64,000 nt of DNA from JALTDM01 sp964421355 (GTDB taxonomy: Bacteria > Bacteroidota > Bacteroidia > Bacteroidales > JALTDM01), in assembly GCA_964421355.1 (NCBI GenBank), contig CAYQWX010000002.1:11085-75084 (forward strand), written 5' to 3'. The notes under the pieces were generated by a model. The model was not told the origin of the DNA. It did not search any database and saw only the letters and a program-made list of their open reading frames with translations. Each line of letters starts with the position of its first letter. Within the stretch, counting starts at the first letter, position 1. A program made the position numbers and the translations under genes. Positions 8,693 to 17,785 of this stretch are shown here, piece after piece.

Positions 8693-8724
8693 TTACTACT
8701 TTTATTCTACTTCAAAAGTGGTAA
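8693..8724. repeat. Intergenic inverted repeat with ACTTTT/AAAAGT arms (copy 1)
   Basis: Arms TTACTACTTTT and AAAAGTGGTAA are complementary at 10 of 11 positions around a 10-nt loop. A similar but not identical structure lies at 55669-55695. Function unknown. Confidence 0.5.
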
Positions 8725-8822
8725 TGAAAATTAAATTATTTATAATCAATGTAATATTTCTTTACTAAAAGTTAATTTGAACACTAATGTACAGCGTAAA
8801 TTTTCTTTTTTTTTGTTAAAAA

Positions 8823-9675
8823 ATCACTACTGTCCGATAAAAACAGAAAATAATAGATATCAATTCTTAATACACTGATAATCAGTATCTAATTTTTCTA
8901 AGAGAAGTGTTTTCAAAAGTAAGTTCCTCAAAACAAAGAAGGTTTCAACAACTCATCATAAGTTTTTTGCCAATCTTTCTCAGGATTTTCTAAAAATCGT
9001 ATCAGATGGATGTAATTGAACAGATGTATTTTACAAAAACTGACCAAATTGGAAAATGCCCACTTTCTTTTTATGGTTTTCTGAATCACGGTCATCAGCA
9101 AATTGGCAATAAAAGCACAATATATCTGTATCTTAATGGCATTCTCATTGTCTCCGAGGAAATATTTTAGCGGAAAATTTTGTTTCAACTGCTTAAAGAG
9201 TAATTCTATTTGCCAACGAAGTTTATAAATAGCCGCAATCCAATCTGCTCTGAGTTCAAACAGGTTGGTTAAAAACTCAAACCTTCTTTTCTGGTTTCTA
9301 TCATAAAACTGCACCTTACGAAGTTTTAACGGGCGTGAAGTGTTGTTGATTTTTACCTGAACTTCCCAACCCAAGTATGGCTTAGCTTACTTCTCGCAAA
9401 GAAGTACATTTGGCCAAAGAACAGAAAACCATACTTATCAGATAATCATTTGTCTTAAATTTCTTAATATAATGGTCTGATTGGTACTTTTTTAAGTCCT
9501 GTCAATTATCATATTATCAATTAAGGAAAATCAGCTGTCCGAAAACCGATGTGCCGAAAAAATGTGTTTTGCCTATATCTTCAATTTTTTAGGGAAAATT
9601 AAAGATATAAAAAAGCGGAAAATCCTTTTCTGGAAATCCCGCTTTTGAAAAAAACTTTTATCGGACAACAGTGAT
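8823..9675 (-). mobile_element. Internally deleted IS4-type insertion sequence
   Basis: Bounded by 20-bp inverted repeats at 8823-8842 and 9656-9675 that agree at 18 positions (core TGTCCGATAAAA). It contains the C-terminal third and a short N-terminal scrap of an IS4-family DDE transposase on the minus strand. At 853 bp it is well below the ~1.3 kb expected for an intact relative. A hairpin-forming stretch (AAAAGCGG...CCGCTTTT, 9611-9646) lies just inside the right end. No convincing target-site duplication was found. Confidence 0.85.
8928..9560 (-). pseudogene. Decayed IS4-family transposase
   Basis: The 3' part (8928-9374) is open for 148 residues and carries the IS4 C-terminal signature Y-x2-R-x3-E-x6-K (YKLRWQIELLFKQLKQN) with the third catalytic Glu. 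It has no proper start: the frame begins with a TTG inside the domain. Upstream, 9386-9465 in another frame still translates to KKFKTNDYLISMVFC and SLREVS, typical of the N-terminal region of these transposases, and is preceded by stops and frameshifts. The middle, with the first two catalytic Asp residues, is gone. Non-functional. Confidence 0.9.
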
Positions 9676-9817
9676 TAAATAACTTAATTGTTACACTTAC
9701 TAATTGAATTTATGGGCTATATTTGCTACTTTGTATAATTTTTGAAAAAATAGTTGGAACGCTATTGTGATATTAAAATAGTATTGCAAAGATATCATTC
9801 ATTATAATTTTTTAATA

Positions 9818-9825
9818 TAGCTTTG
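9818..9825 (+). promoter_or_regulatory. -7 element upstream of the PGK fusion
   Basis: TAGCTTTG fits TAnnTTTG and would start transcription near 9832, before the ATG at 9859. Another match, TATATTTG, lies at about 9719-9726. No clear -33 box at either. Confidence 0.45.
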
Positions 9826-9858
9826 TGCAATTGTCAATTTGAGAAAATATTTTTTGTT

Positions 9859-12249
9859 ATGTATTCAATGGATAAGTATAATTTTAAAGGGAAAAAAGTA
9901 TTAGTTAGAGTTGATTTTAATGTTCCCCTTGATGAAAATCAAGAGGTTACAGATGATACTAGGATAATAGCATCTCTACCTACCATATTAAAAATACTTA
10001 CTGAAGGAGGAGCTGTTATTTTAATGACTCATATGGGGCGTCCCAAAGGCAAATATGTTCCTGAATTATCCACCAAGCCTTTAATACCTACTTTATCTCG
10101 GTTATTAGGAAGGGAAGTTAAGTTTGCTCCGGATTGTATAGGAGAAGAAGTGGAACAATTGTCCAAGTTGTTGAATCCGGGAGAAGTTATGTTACTTGAA
10201 AATCTTCGTTTTTATCCTGAAGAAACAAAAGGGGATGAGGAATTTGCAAAAAAACTTGCACGATTGGGAGACGCTTATGTAATGAATGCTTTTGGAACAA
10301 TACATAGAAAGCATGCTTCTACTTATACAATTGCAAAATTTTTTCCTTATGATAAGTTATTTGGTTCTCTTGTAGAGAGTGAGATAAATCACTTGGATAA
10401 AGCACTTAAAAATCCTGAGCGTCCGTTTACTGCTATTATAGGTGGGTCCAAGGTTTCTACCAAAATAGGTATAATAGAAAATTTATTGCCAAAAGTAGAT
10501 AACTTAATTATAGCAGGAGGAATAGTATATACATTTATTAAAGCACAAGGAGGACAGATAGGAGATTCGTTGGTTGAAGACGATTATATAGATGTTGCAC
10601 TACAAATAATAGAAAAAGCAAAAAAATACCATGTAAACCTTATTTTGCCGATAGATGCTTTGGTTGCGGATAAATTTTCCAATGATGCTGAAATACAACA
10701 TTATCCTGTAGATAAAATACCGGAAGGATGGATGGGACTTGATATTGGTATAAAGTCCCAAACATTGTTTATGAATGTGATAGAAAAATCCAAAACTATT
10801 TTATGGAATGGACCTATTGGAGTATTTGAATTTGAAAATTTTTCGGCAGGAACTCTTCGTGTAGCATTAGCAGTGGCACGTTCTACCGATTTGGGGGCAT
10901 ATTCTATTGTGGGTGGAGGTGATTCTGTAGCTGCAATAAATAAATTTAATCTTAATAATAGGATAAGTTATATCTCTACTGGTGGCGGAGCAATGCTTGA
11001 ATATGTAGAAGGAAAAACGCTTCCAGGTATTGCAGCGATTAAAGAATCTTTCTCAATAGATAATGTTGATTTTAATAACAAAAAAGTTCTTATGCGGGTG
11101 GACTTCAATGTTCCTTTAAATGAAAAGGGAGAAATTATGGATGATACCCGTATCGTTACGGCGTTGCCAACCATAGTGAAAATATTGAGTGAAGGTGGAG
11201 CTGTAATACTTCTTTCTCATTTAGGAAGACCAAAAGGGCAATATATACCTGAGTTGTCTAACAAGCACCTCATACCTTATTTATCCAAAGCTCTAAATAA
11301 AGAAATAAAATTTGCACCTGATTGTGTGGGGTCAGAAGTGGAAAAGATGGCTAAAGAGTTAAATTCTGGAGATGTATTATTGCTTGAAAATCTTCGTTTT
11401 CATCCTGAGGAAACAAAGGGAGATGACGAGTTTGCTAAAAAGCTTGCACGTCTTGGTGATATATATGTGATGAATGCTTTTGGTACGGTTCATCGTTATC
11501 ATTCTTCGGTTTATCATATTGCAAAGTATTTTGAAGGGAGAAGATATTTCGGATATTTGGTAGAAAGCGAAATGCACCATATAGACAGGGCATTACATCA
11601 TTCAGGAAAGCCTTTTACTGCAATTATAGGAGGTTCTAAAATATCAACTAAGATACAGATTATTAAAGCATTACTTAATAGAGTAGATAACTTGTTGATT
11701 GCAGGAGGCATTGCCAATAATTTTATAAAAGCAATGGGTGGAAAGATTGGAAATTCAATAGTTGAAGATAAATATTTGCATGATGCTTTGGAAATATTGG
11801 AGCTTGCAAAAAAGAAAAATGTGAATATTTATTTACCTATTGATTCTGTAACTGTAAATAAATTTCCTAATTATACCGAAATAGAACATCATCCAAGTAA
11901 TAAAATTCCTATTGGTCAAATATCAATAGATATTGGGATAAAGACTCAAACACAATTTATGAATATAATAGAAAACTCTAAAACCGTGTTGTGGAATGGA
12001 CCAATGGGAGTGTTTGAGATAGATGATTTTGCTAATGGAACACTCAGAGTTGCATTAGCAGTAGCCAGAGCTACCGATCTTGGAGCATATACTATTGTGG
12101 GAGGAGGAGATACTACTTCTGCTCTTAATAAGTTCCATTTGTTGCAAAGGATTAGCTATATATCTACTGCCGGTGGAGCTTTGCTTGAATATATAGAGGG
12201 GAAAGAATTACCTGGTATTAAAGCTATAAAAGGTAATTTCGATAAGTAA
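9859..12249 (+). CDS. pgk: Tandem-duplicated phosphoglycerate kinase (two complete PGK units in one chain)
   Basis: 796 residues consisting of two full PGKs, each 396 residues, joined without a linker. Unit 1 has RVDFNVP with D19, H58-x-G-R61, NLRF, H149-R150, K198 in GGSKVSTK, WNGPIGVFE and GGGD with D355. Unit 2 repeats them at exactly +396: D415, H454/R457, H545-R546, K594 and D751. All substrate and nucleotide residues I can check are present in both, so both may catalyse 1,3-bisphosphoglycerate + ADP = 3-phosphoglycerate + ATP. Hand alignment of 100 residues from the N-terminus gives 67 identities. Family-conserved AFGTAHR reads AFGTIHR and AFGTVHR. The frame is open to a TTG at 9823, inside a promoter box; ATG 9859 is chosen. 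Confidence 0.95.
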   Translation: MYSMDKYNFKGKKVLVRVDFNVPLDENQEVTDDTRIIASLPTILKILTEGGAVILMTHMGRPKGKYVPELSTKPLIPTLSRLLGREVKFAPDCIGEEVEQLSKLLNPGEVMLLENLRFYPEETKGDEEFAKKLARLGDAYVMNAFGTIHRKHASTYTIAKFFPYDKLFGSLVESEINHLDKALKNPERPFTAIIGGSKVSTKIGIIENLLPKVDNLIIAGGIVYTFIKAQGGQIGDSLVEDDYIDVALQIIEKAKKYHVNLILPIDALVADKFSNDAEIQHYPVDKIPEGWMGLDIGIKSQTLFMNVIEKSKTILWNGPIGVFEFENFSAGTLRVALAVARSTDLGAYSIVGGGDSVAAINKFNLNNRISYISTGGGAMLEYVEGKTLPGIAAIKESFSIDNVDFNNKKVLMRVDFNVPLNEKGEIMDDTRIVTALPTIVKILSEGGAVILLSHLGRPKGQYIPELSNKHLIPYLSKALNKEIKFAPDCVGSEVEKMAKELNSGDVLLLENLRFHPEETKGDDEFAKKLARLGDIYVMNAFGTVHRYHSSVYHIAKYFEGRRYFGYLVESEMHHIDRALHHSGKPFTAIIGGSKISTKIQIIKALLNRVDNLLIAGGIANNFIKAMGGKIGNSIVEDKYLHDALEILELAKKKNVNIYLPIDSVTVNKFPNYTEIEHHPSNKIPIGQISIDIGIKTQTQFMNIIENSKTVLWNGPMGVFEIDDFANGTLRVALAVARATDLGAYTIVGGGDTTSALNKFHLLQRISYISTAGGALLEYIEGKELPGIKAIKGNFDK

Positions 12250-12272
12250 GAAAAATTAAGTGATGTAAAAGT

Positions 12273-13313
12273 TTATTTGTCTTTTCCTTCTATTATAATG
12301 TTTGCTATTTCGGGAAGGTAAGTAATATGTTTTATCTCTAAGCTTACGAATTGCTGAGGAAACCGTTTTGATAGATATTTTGCAAGATATAGTTGTTCGG
12401 TTTGTCTCGGAGTGGGGATAAGTATAGCAGGTACACCTATACAATATAAATCCATAATGGTAGAGTAGCCGCTACTACATATTACAAGTTTTGAACGATT
12501 CATTTGTTTTATTACTTCTTTGTATGAAAGGTAACTAATATATTCTAATCCTTTGATGCCAAAATTTGCACCGTATTTTTTGCCTGCAACCATAAGTTTT
12601 TTACCATTTATTGCATCTATTTGCTGTATAATTTTTTTTTCTATCATTGACCTTGATGGTTCGGGACCTGATAGCAGTATCATTACATCCCATTCTTTTT
12701 TTTCTTCTTGTTTGTTTTGGTTACATGCATAAGATAGAAAGCCTATATCTATTATATTTGGTTTTCTTTTTTTCCAAGCTAAATAGCCTGCAAGTTTTAC
12801 AGATTTGTCGTCAGGCAGCCAAATTGCGTCAAAAGGAGACAAGTATTTGTGCATAAATTTGCAGACAATGTTGTCTGCTATCAGTCCCCATGGAGTTTTT
12901 ATACAGGTTTGATGTGTTATCAGAATGTTTTTTGTGGTATCGCTGTAAAAACCATAACGGTTGTCGGAAATAATATAGTCTGCTTTAAAAGTTTTTGATA
13001 GTTGTGTTGCCCGTTTTTTATCTTTTTTTATTTGAGTGTTTAGTTGTTTGTGAAATGAAATTAAACTTGAAATAGAAAAAAACTTTTTATCAAAACAATA
13101 AGGAGCTTCCTGCCATTTTTTTATTTCTAAATTAGGAAATTCTTCTGCTAAAATATCTATGGAAGGAGATGAGCCTGTCAATAAAATATGATTATCATTG
13201 GCAAGTAGTTGTTTTACAAGTAATGTCAATCGTGTAGCATGTCCCAATCCCCAATTGAGTGGAGATATTATTATTTTACTTTGTCTAATATCTTTGGGAT
13301 GCCATAATGCCAT
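12273..13313 (-). CDS. GT-B fold glycosyltransferase (MurG/GT28-like)
   Basis: 346 residues. The N-terminal half begins with a Rossmann strand and the glycine-rich loop PLNWGLGHATR, as in MurG and related family-28 and macrolide-type glycosyltransferases. The C-terminal half has the donor-binding helix region CSSGYSTIMDLYCIGVPAILIPTPRQTEQ (serine/glycine motif then acidic QTEQ). Acceptor and product are unknown; a cell-envelope or polysaccharide role is likely. Its ATG lies 3 nt after the hutH stop, so it is probably cotranscribed with hutH. It converges with the PGK gene with 23 nt between and no obvious hairpin. Confidence 0.85.
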   Translation of the reverse strand: MALWHPKDIRQSKIIISPLNWGLGHATRLTLLVKQLLANDNHILLTGSSPSIDILAEEFPNLEIKKWQEAPYCFDKKFFSISSLISFHKQLNTQIKKDKKRATQLSKTFKADYIISDNRYGFYSDTTKNILITHQTCIKTPWGLIADNIVCKFMHKYLSPFDAIWLPDDKSVKLAGYLAWKKRKPNIIDIGFLSYACNQNKQEEKKEWDVMILLSGPEPSRSMIEKKIIQQIDAINGKKLMVAGKKYGANFGIKGLEYISYLSYKEVIKQMNRSKLVICSSGYSTIMDLYCIGVPAILIPTPRQTEQLYLAKYLSKRFPQQFVSLEIKHITYLPEIANIIIEGKDK

Positions 13314-13316
13314 TTG

Positions 13317-14813
13317 TTACTTTACAAAATCAAAATTATAATTCTTTATGAAGTCAATAGATTTATTTATGAGACTATACATTACTACATCATTTTCTAC
13401 AAATGGTACCTGTTTTCTAAACTCTTTAAGCAGATTTTGTAATACGAAAGATGTTTGTTCTTTTCTGAAAAATAATCCTTGAGATGCAGTAAATAGTTCA
13501 ATGCCAAAAACTTTATAAACATTATCGATTATTTTTAGTGCTTTGGTTGCAGCATTTGCCCCCATGCTTACATGGTCTTCTTGTCCTTGTGAAGACTCTA
13601 TGGAGTCTATTGAAGCCGGTGTGGCATATTGTTTATTTTGGCTTACTATGGCTGCTGAGGTGTATTGTGCAATCATAAATCCTGAGTTTAAGCCGGGATT
13701 GGCAACTAAAAACGAGGGAAGTTCCCTTTTGCCTGCTATGAGACGATAAATACGACGTTCGGATATATTAGCAAGTTCTGATATGGCAATACTCAATACA
13801 TCCATTGCTATTGATAAAGGTTGTCCGTGAAAGTTGCCACCAGATATAATTAAATTATCATCAGGGAAAACCATAGGGTTGTCTGTAGCAGAGTTCATTT
13901 CCGTTTCCACTACTTTTTCTACATAAGCAAGAGCATCTCTTGTGGCACCATGCACTTGTGGCATGGTTCTAAATGAATAAGGGTCTTGTACATGCTGTTT
14001 TTTACGCCTTATAAGGTTGCTACCATCCAGTATTTTTACAACATTATTTGCTACTGTTTTTTGTCCTGAATGGGGGCGAGCATTGTGTATTTGTGGATAA
14101 AACGGTTCCAATCTTCCGTCGTATGCTTCTAATGATAATGTTCCTACTACATCGGCTATTTTTACTAACTTTTTGGCATTTATGACATTCCAAACAGCAT
14201 AAGCAAGCATAAATTGGGTGCCATTTAACAAAGCTAAACCTTCTTTTGATTCTAATTTTAATGGGCTGATGTTTAGTTTCTTATATAGTTTTTCTGTTGG
14301 TGATTTTTCATTGTTGTATATTACTTCTCCAAGACCTATTAGTGGTAAAGCTAAGTGGGCAAGTGGAGCCAAATCTCCAGATGCTCCTAACGAACCTTGT
14401 TCATAAACTACAGGAATAATATTATTGTTGAAGAAATATAATAACCGTTCTACCGTTGCCAAACGTATTCCGGAATAACCATAAGATAATGATTGTATTT
14501 TTAGTAATATCATTAGTTTTACTATATGTGTAGGTACTTGATTTCCTACCCCACAAGCGTGTGATTTAATTAGGTTTTCTTGTAATGTGCCTAAATCTTT
14601 TTTTGATATTGATTGATTGTATAGAGCTCCAAATCCTGTGTTTATACCATAAATAGGTTTTTCTTCTTGTTCCAATTTATCTTCCAAAAACGTTCTGGAT
14701 TTGATTATACGCTTTTTAGCATCTTCAGAAAGAGCTAATTTTTTGTTTTCTTTTAATATATTTTCAATATCTGTAAATGATATTTTTGATGTGATTTGGA
14801 AAATGTTATTCAT
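13317..14813 (-). CDS. hutH: Histidine ammonia-lyase (histidase)
   Basis: Releases ammonia from histidine to form urocanate, the substrate of hutU in this window. 498 residues. The self-processing Ala144-Ser145-Gly146 triad (GSLGASGDLAPLAH), which forms the MIO electrophile, is intact, as are YGINTGFG near the N-terminus, LLNGTQ, QDPYSFR and GNFHGQP. The frame runs open to 15005 but the extra residues lack family similarity and cross the divergent promoter region; ATG 14813 gives the normal start. Divergent from trkA. Confidence 0.97.
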   Translation of the reverse strand: MNNIFQITSKISFTDIENILKENKKLALSEDAKKRIIKSRTFLEDKLEQEEKPIYGINTGFGALYNQSISKKDLGTLQENLIKSHACGVGNQVPTHIVKLMILLKIQSLSYGYSGIRLATVERLLYFFNNNIIPVVYEQGSLGASGDLAPLAHLALPLIGLGEVIYNNEKSPTEKLYKKLNISPLKLESKEGLALLNGTQFMLAYAVWNVINAKKLVKIADVVGTLSLEAYDGRLEPFYPQIHNARPHSGQKTVANNVVKILDGSNLIRRKKQHVQDPYSFRTMPQVHGATRDALAYVEKVVETEMNSATDNPMVFPDDNLIISGGNFHGQPLSIAMDVLSIAISELANISERRIYRLIAGKRELPSFLVANPGLNSGFMIAQYTSAAIVSQNKQYATPASIDSIESSQGQEDHVSMGANAATKALKIIDNVYKVFGIELFTASQGLFFRKEQTSFVLQNLLKEFRKQVPFVENDVVMYSLINKSIDFIKNYNFDFVK

Positions 14814-14843
14814 AATTATAATTTTACCTTGTTCTTTATATTG

Positions 14844-14851
14844 CAAATCTA
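14844..14851 (-). promoter_or_regulatory. hutH promoter -7 element
   Basis: TAGATTTG on the minus strand, 30 nt before the hutH ATG. A TTTG lies 15 nt upstream, closer than the usual ~19. Confidence 0.5.
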
Positions 14852-14904
14852 CATAAAAACAAAAAACAAAGTTATTAGTGATAACAATAAAAATATTTTT
14901 ACTA

Positions 14905-14912
14905 TACATTTG
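14905..14912 (+). promoter_or_regulatory. trkA promoter -7 element
   Basis: TACATTTG, 21 nt before the trkA ATG at 14934, supporting that start over the open frame upstream. Confidence 0.55.
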
Positions 14913-14933
14913 CACCGTAAAAAATTTTTGTTT

Positions 14934-16274
14934 ATGAAAATAACAATTGCAGGAGCAGGAGAGGTAGGTACGTTTCTTACAGAGCTTTTGGACAGGGATA
15001 ATCATGATATAATTGTAATAGATGTAGATGAGGAGAGGTTAAATTATATAAATTCAAATTATGATGTATTAACTGTATTGGGGTCTGTATCATTTTTTAG
15101 TGTGCTGGAGGAGGCAAAGGTTAAGAATACGGATATTTTTATTGCAGTAACCTGTGATGAACATGTAAATCTTGTGGCATCTTCTCTTGCTAAGCAGATG
15201 GGAGCCAAGCGTTCTATTGCACGGATAAATAGTCTGGAATATACATACAGTAAGAATAAGCGACATTTTAAGAGTCTTGGAATAGATAATCTTATAAGTC
15301 CCAATAAGTTGATGACAGATGAGATAGTTAGTTTAATAAAAAGGACAACATCAAACGAAGTTGTGGAGTTTTCTAAAGGAGAGTTGTCTTTGTTTGTTAC
15401 ACGGCTTACTAAAGATTCAAAAGTAATAGGAAAAACACTTAAAGAAACGGATGAATTAAATCCCGATTTTGAATTTAGGGCACTTTTACTAATGAGAGAT
15501 AATAAGGCTTTTATTCCGAAAGCAGATGATGTGTTTCAGGAAAATGATGTAGTATATGTTATTTCTCATAAGCATGGGTTGAATAGGTTATTGGAGATAT
15601 CGGGGCAAACACCTTTGTCTATTAAAAAAATAATGATACTTGGAGGAGGTACAATAGGGAAATTAACAGCATATCAGTTGGAAAAAAAGTATGATGTAAA
15701 GCTTATAGAGAAAGATAGAGAAAAATGTGAAGATTTAGCAGATTTTCTTAATGATACACTTATACTTAATGCGGATGGTAGGGATATAGATTTGCTTAAA
15801 CAAGAAGGGCTCGATGATATGGATGCGTTTATTGCTGTAACGGGTAATTCGGAAACAAATATTTTTACTTCTTTGATTGCAAGAAATTATAATGTGCCGC
15901 GTATAATAACAGAAGTGGAGAATGTGGATTTTATAAAAATATCCAAAGACCTTAAGATAGAGGGAATAATAAATAAGAAACTGATTACGGCAAGTCACAT
16001 AACACGCTATACAATACGGGCAGATATAATTTCTGTTAAATTACTCAATACTGTTAATGCTGATATTATAGAGGTGATAGCTCGTCCTGAGTCTAAGATT
16101 ACCAAATACCCTATAAAAGACTTACATTTACCCAAAGGAATTATAATTGGAGGAGTAATAAGGGGCAATGAGAGTTTTATTGCTGTGGGGAATACCAAAA
16201 TAGAACCGGGAGATATTGTTGTATTGCTGGTAATGCCGAATAAACTATATGAAATAGAAAAATTATTTACTTAA
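14934..16274 (+). CDS. trkA: Trk potassium uptake regulatory subunit TrkA
   Basis: 446 residues with two tandem RCK modules. Each begins with a nucleotide-binding loop: GAGEVGTFL at the N-terminus and GGGTIGKLT near residue 233, followed by acidic strand ends (IDVDEER; IEKDREKC) that bind the ribose of NAD(H). Each is followed by a TrkA_C domain. Cytoplasmic ring protein that gates the TrkH channel. ATG 14934 gives the standard MKITIAGAGEVG start and sits just after a promoter box. trkH begins 9 nt after its stop. Confidence 0.97.
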   Translation: MKITIAGAGEVGTFLTELLDRDNHDIIVIDVDEERLNYINSNYDVLTVLGSVSFFSVLEEAKVKNTDIFIAVTCDEHVNLVASSLAKQMGAKRSIARINSLEYTYSKNKRHFKSLGIDNLISPNKLMTDEIVSLIKRTTSNEVVEFSKGELSLFVTRLTKDSKVIGKTLKETDELNPDFEFRALLLMRDNKAFIPKADDVFQENDVVYVISHKHGLNRLLEISGQTPLSIKKIMILGGGTIGKLTAYQLEKKYDVKLIEKDREKCEDLADFLNDTLILNADGRDIDLLKQEGLDDMDAFIAVTGNSETNIFTSLIARNYNVPRIITEVENVDFIKISKDLKIEGIINKKLITASHITRYTIRADIISVKLLNTVNADIIEVIARPESKITKYPIKDLHLPKGIIIGGVIRGNESFIAVGNTKIEPGDIVVLLVMPNKLYEIEKLFT

Positions 16275-16283
16275 TATTTGAAT

Positions 16284-17720
16284 ATGAATTATAGAAATAT
16301 AATATTTGTTTTTGCCCGCTTGATTTCTATAGAAGGTGTTTTTTTAATTTTATCAGCTTTTGTTGCGTTGTATTATGGTGGTAGTGATTTTAATTCTTTG
16401 TTATTTACAGGATTAGGAGCTTTTGTTGTTGGGTGGTTGCTATCTGCAATATTGAAACAGGAAAAAGGTAAAATGACAAAGCGGGAAGGGTATTTGGCTG
16501 TGAGTTTAGTGTGGATTGTTTTTTCATTGGTAGGGGCGGTTCCTTTTGTAATATCCGGATACATTCCTCATTATGTAGATGCTTTTTTTGAAACTATATC
16601 AGGGTTTACTACTACTGGAGTTTCTATTATTCCTGATGTAGAAGTTTTTCCCAAAGGACTTTTGTTTTGGCGTAGTCTTACTCAGTGGTTGGGTGGTATG
16701 GGTATTATTGTTTTATCTTTGGCAATATTGCCTGCTCTCAATGTGGGAGGGATGCAATTATTTGCGGCGGAAGTTGCAGGTCCTACCAAGGATAAACTTC
16801 ATCCTCGTATTACACAGACTGCTAAAAAATTGTGGCTGTTGTATGCAGGTTTTACCTTTTTGGAAGCTTTGCTACTTTATTTAGGTGGAATGTCTGCTTT
16901 TGACGCCATTACCCAGTCTTTTACTACTCTTGCAAGTGGTGGTTTCTCTACCAGAACTAATAGTATCGGTTCGTTTCATTCTGCTTATTTTGAGTATATT
17001 ATAACTATTTTTATGTTTATAGCCGGTACTAATTTTTCTATTAATTATCAGTTGTTGCGTTTTAATTTTAGTAAGGTCAGGAAAAATGAGGAATTTAAGT
17101 TTTATTCTTTAATATTTTTTGGTATTTCAATATTAGTTGCTGTTGTTTTATATTTTAATAATCATTGGGATATAGAAAAATCTTTTAGGATAGCATTGTT
17201 TCATGTAGCCTCAACACTTACTTGTACAGGATTTACTACCAATGGTTATTTGCATTGGCCTACTTTTGTTACATTAATTTTGATAATAAATATGATTATG
17301 GGTGGTTCGGCAGGTTCAACTGCCGGGGGTATTAAGATGATACGTGTTCATGTGGCTATAAAAAATAGTTTTTTGGAGCTTAGACGTTTGATACATCCAA
17401 GGGCTATAATTCCTTTGAAATATAATGGTCATTCTTTGTCCGATAGTATTGTAAAAAGCATAATGGCTTTTGTTTTTATTTATTTACTTATATTTTTTGT
17501 GTCAGTAATAGTTGTATCTGCAATGGGATACGATTTATTAACAGCTATGGGGTCTGTAGCCACTACTCTTGGTGGTGTGGGTGCTACTATGGGGCAGCTT
17601 CTTAATTATTCTGGAGCTTCGGATTTTGGTAAATTGTTTTTCTCTTTTCTTATGTTAATTGGTAGGTTAGAGGTTTTTACGGTATTTATGCTATTCTCAA
17701 GGCATTATTGGAAGAATTAA
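16284..17720 (+). CDS. trkH: Trk potassium uptake channel subunit TrkH
   Basis: 478 residues, polytopic inner-membrane protein with four pore-loop repeats carrying the selectivity-filter glycines: GFTTTGVS, SGGFSTR, TCTGFTTNG and LGGVGATMG. Works with TrkA from the gene just upstream. The frame is open to a TTG at 16278; ATG 16284 is the first ATG and preferred. It ends at a strong terminator shared with the convergent zinc-ribbon gene. Confidence 0.97.
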   Translation: MNYRNIIFVFARLISIEGVFLILSAFVALYYGGSDFNSLLFTGLGAFVVGWLLSAILKQEKGKMTKREGYLAVSLVWIVFSLVGAVPFVISGYIPHYVDAFFETISGFTTTGVSIIPDVEVFPKGLLFWRSLTQWLGGMGIIVLSLAILPALNVGGMQLFAAEVAGPTKDKLHPRITQTAKKLWLLYAGFTFLEALLLYLGGMSAFDAITQSFTTLASGGFSTRTNSIGSFHSAYFEYIITIFMFIAGTNFSINYQLLRFNFSKVRKNEEFKFYSLIFFGISILVAVVLYFNNHWDIEKSFRIALFHVASTLTCTGFTTNGYLHWPTFVTLILIINMIMGGSAGSTAGGIKMIRVHVAIKNSFLELRRLIHPRAIIPLKYNGHSLSDSIVKSIMAFVFIYLLIFFVSVIVVSAMGYDLLTAMGSVATTLGGVGATMGQLLNYSGASDFGKLFFSFLMLIGRLEVFTVFMLFSRHYWKN

Positions 17721-17728
17721 TAATAAAA

Positions 17729-17760
17729 AAACCGTCCTTTTGTAAATAGGAGGACGGTTT
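17729..17760. terminator. Bidirectional terminator, trkH / zinc-ribbon gene
   Basis: Perfect 10-bp stem AAACCGTCCT / AGGACGGTTT with a 12-nt loop. T-rich on the plus side (ACTTTTTTT) and on the minus side (TTTTTTATT). Confidence 0.9.
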
Positions 17761-17785
17761 ACTTTTTTTATTATGTATTACAATT

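Noticed and set aside
8928..9374. Reading the transposase fragment as an intact small gene
   Set aside because: It starts with a TTG in mid-domain and lacks the first two catalytic Asp residues; it is the end of a broken transposase.
14814..15005. N-terminal extension of hutH
   Set aside because: No family similarity, runs through the divergent promoter region and into trkA; ATG 14813 fits the family.
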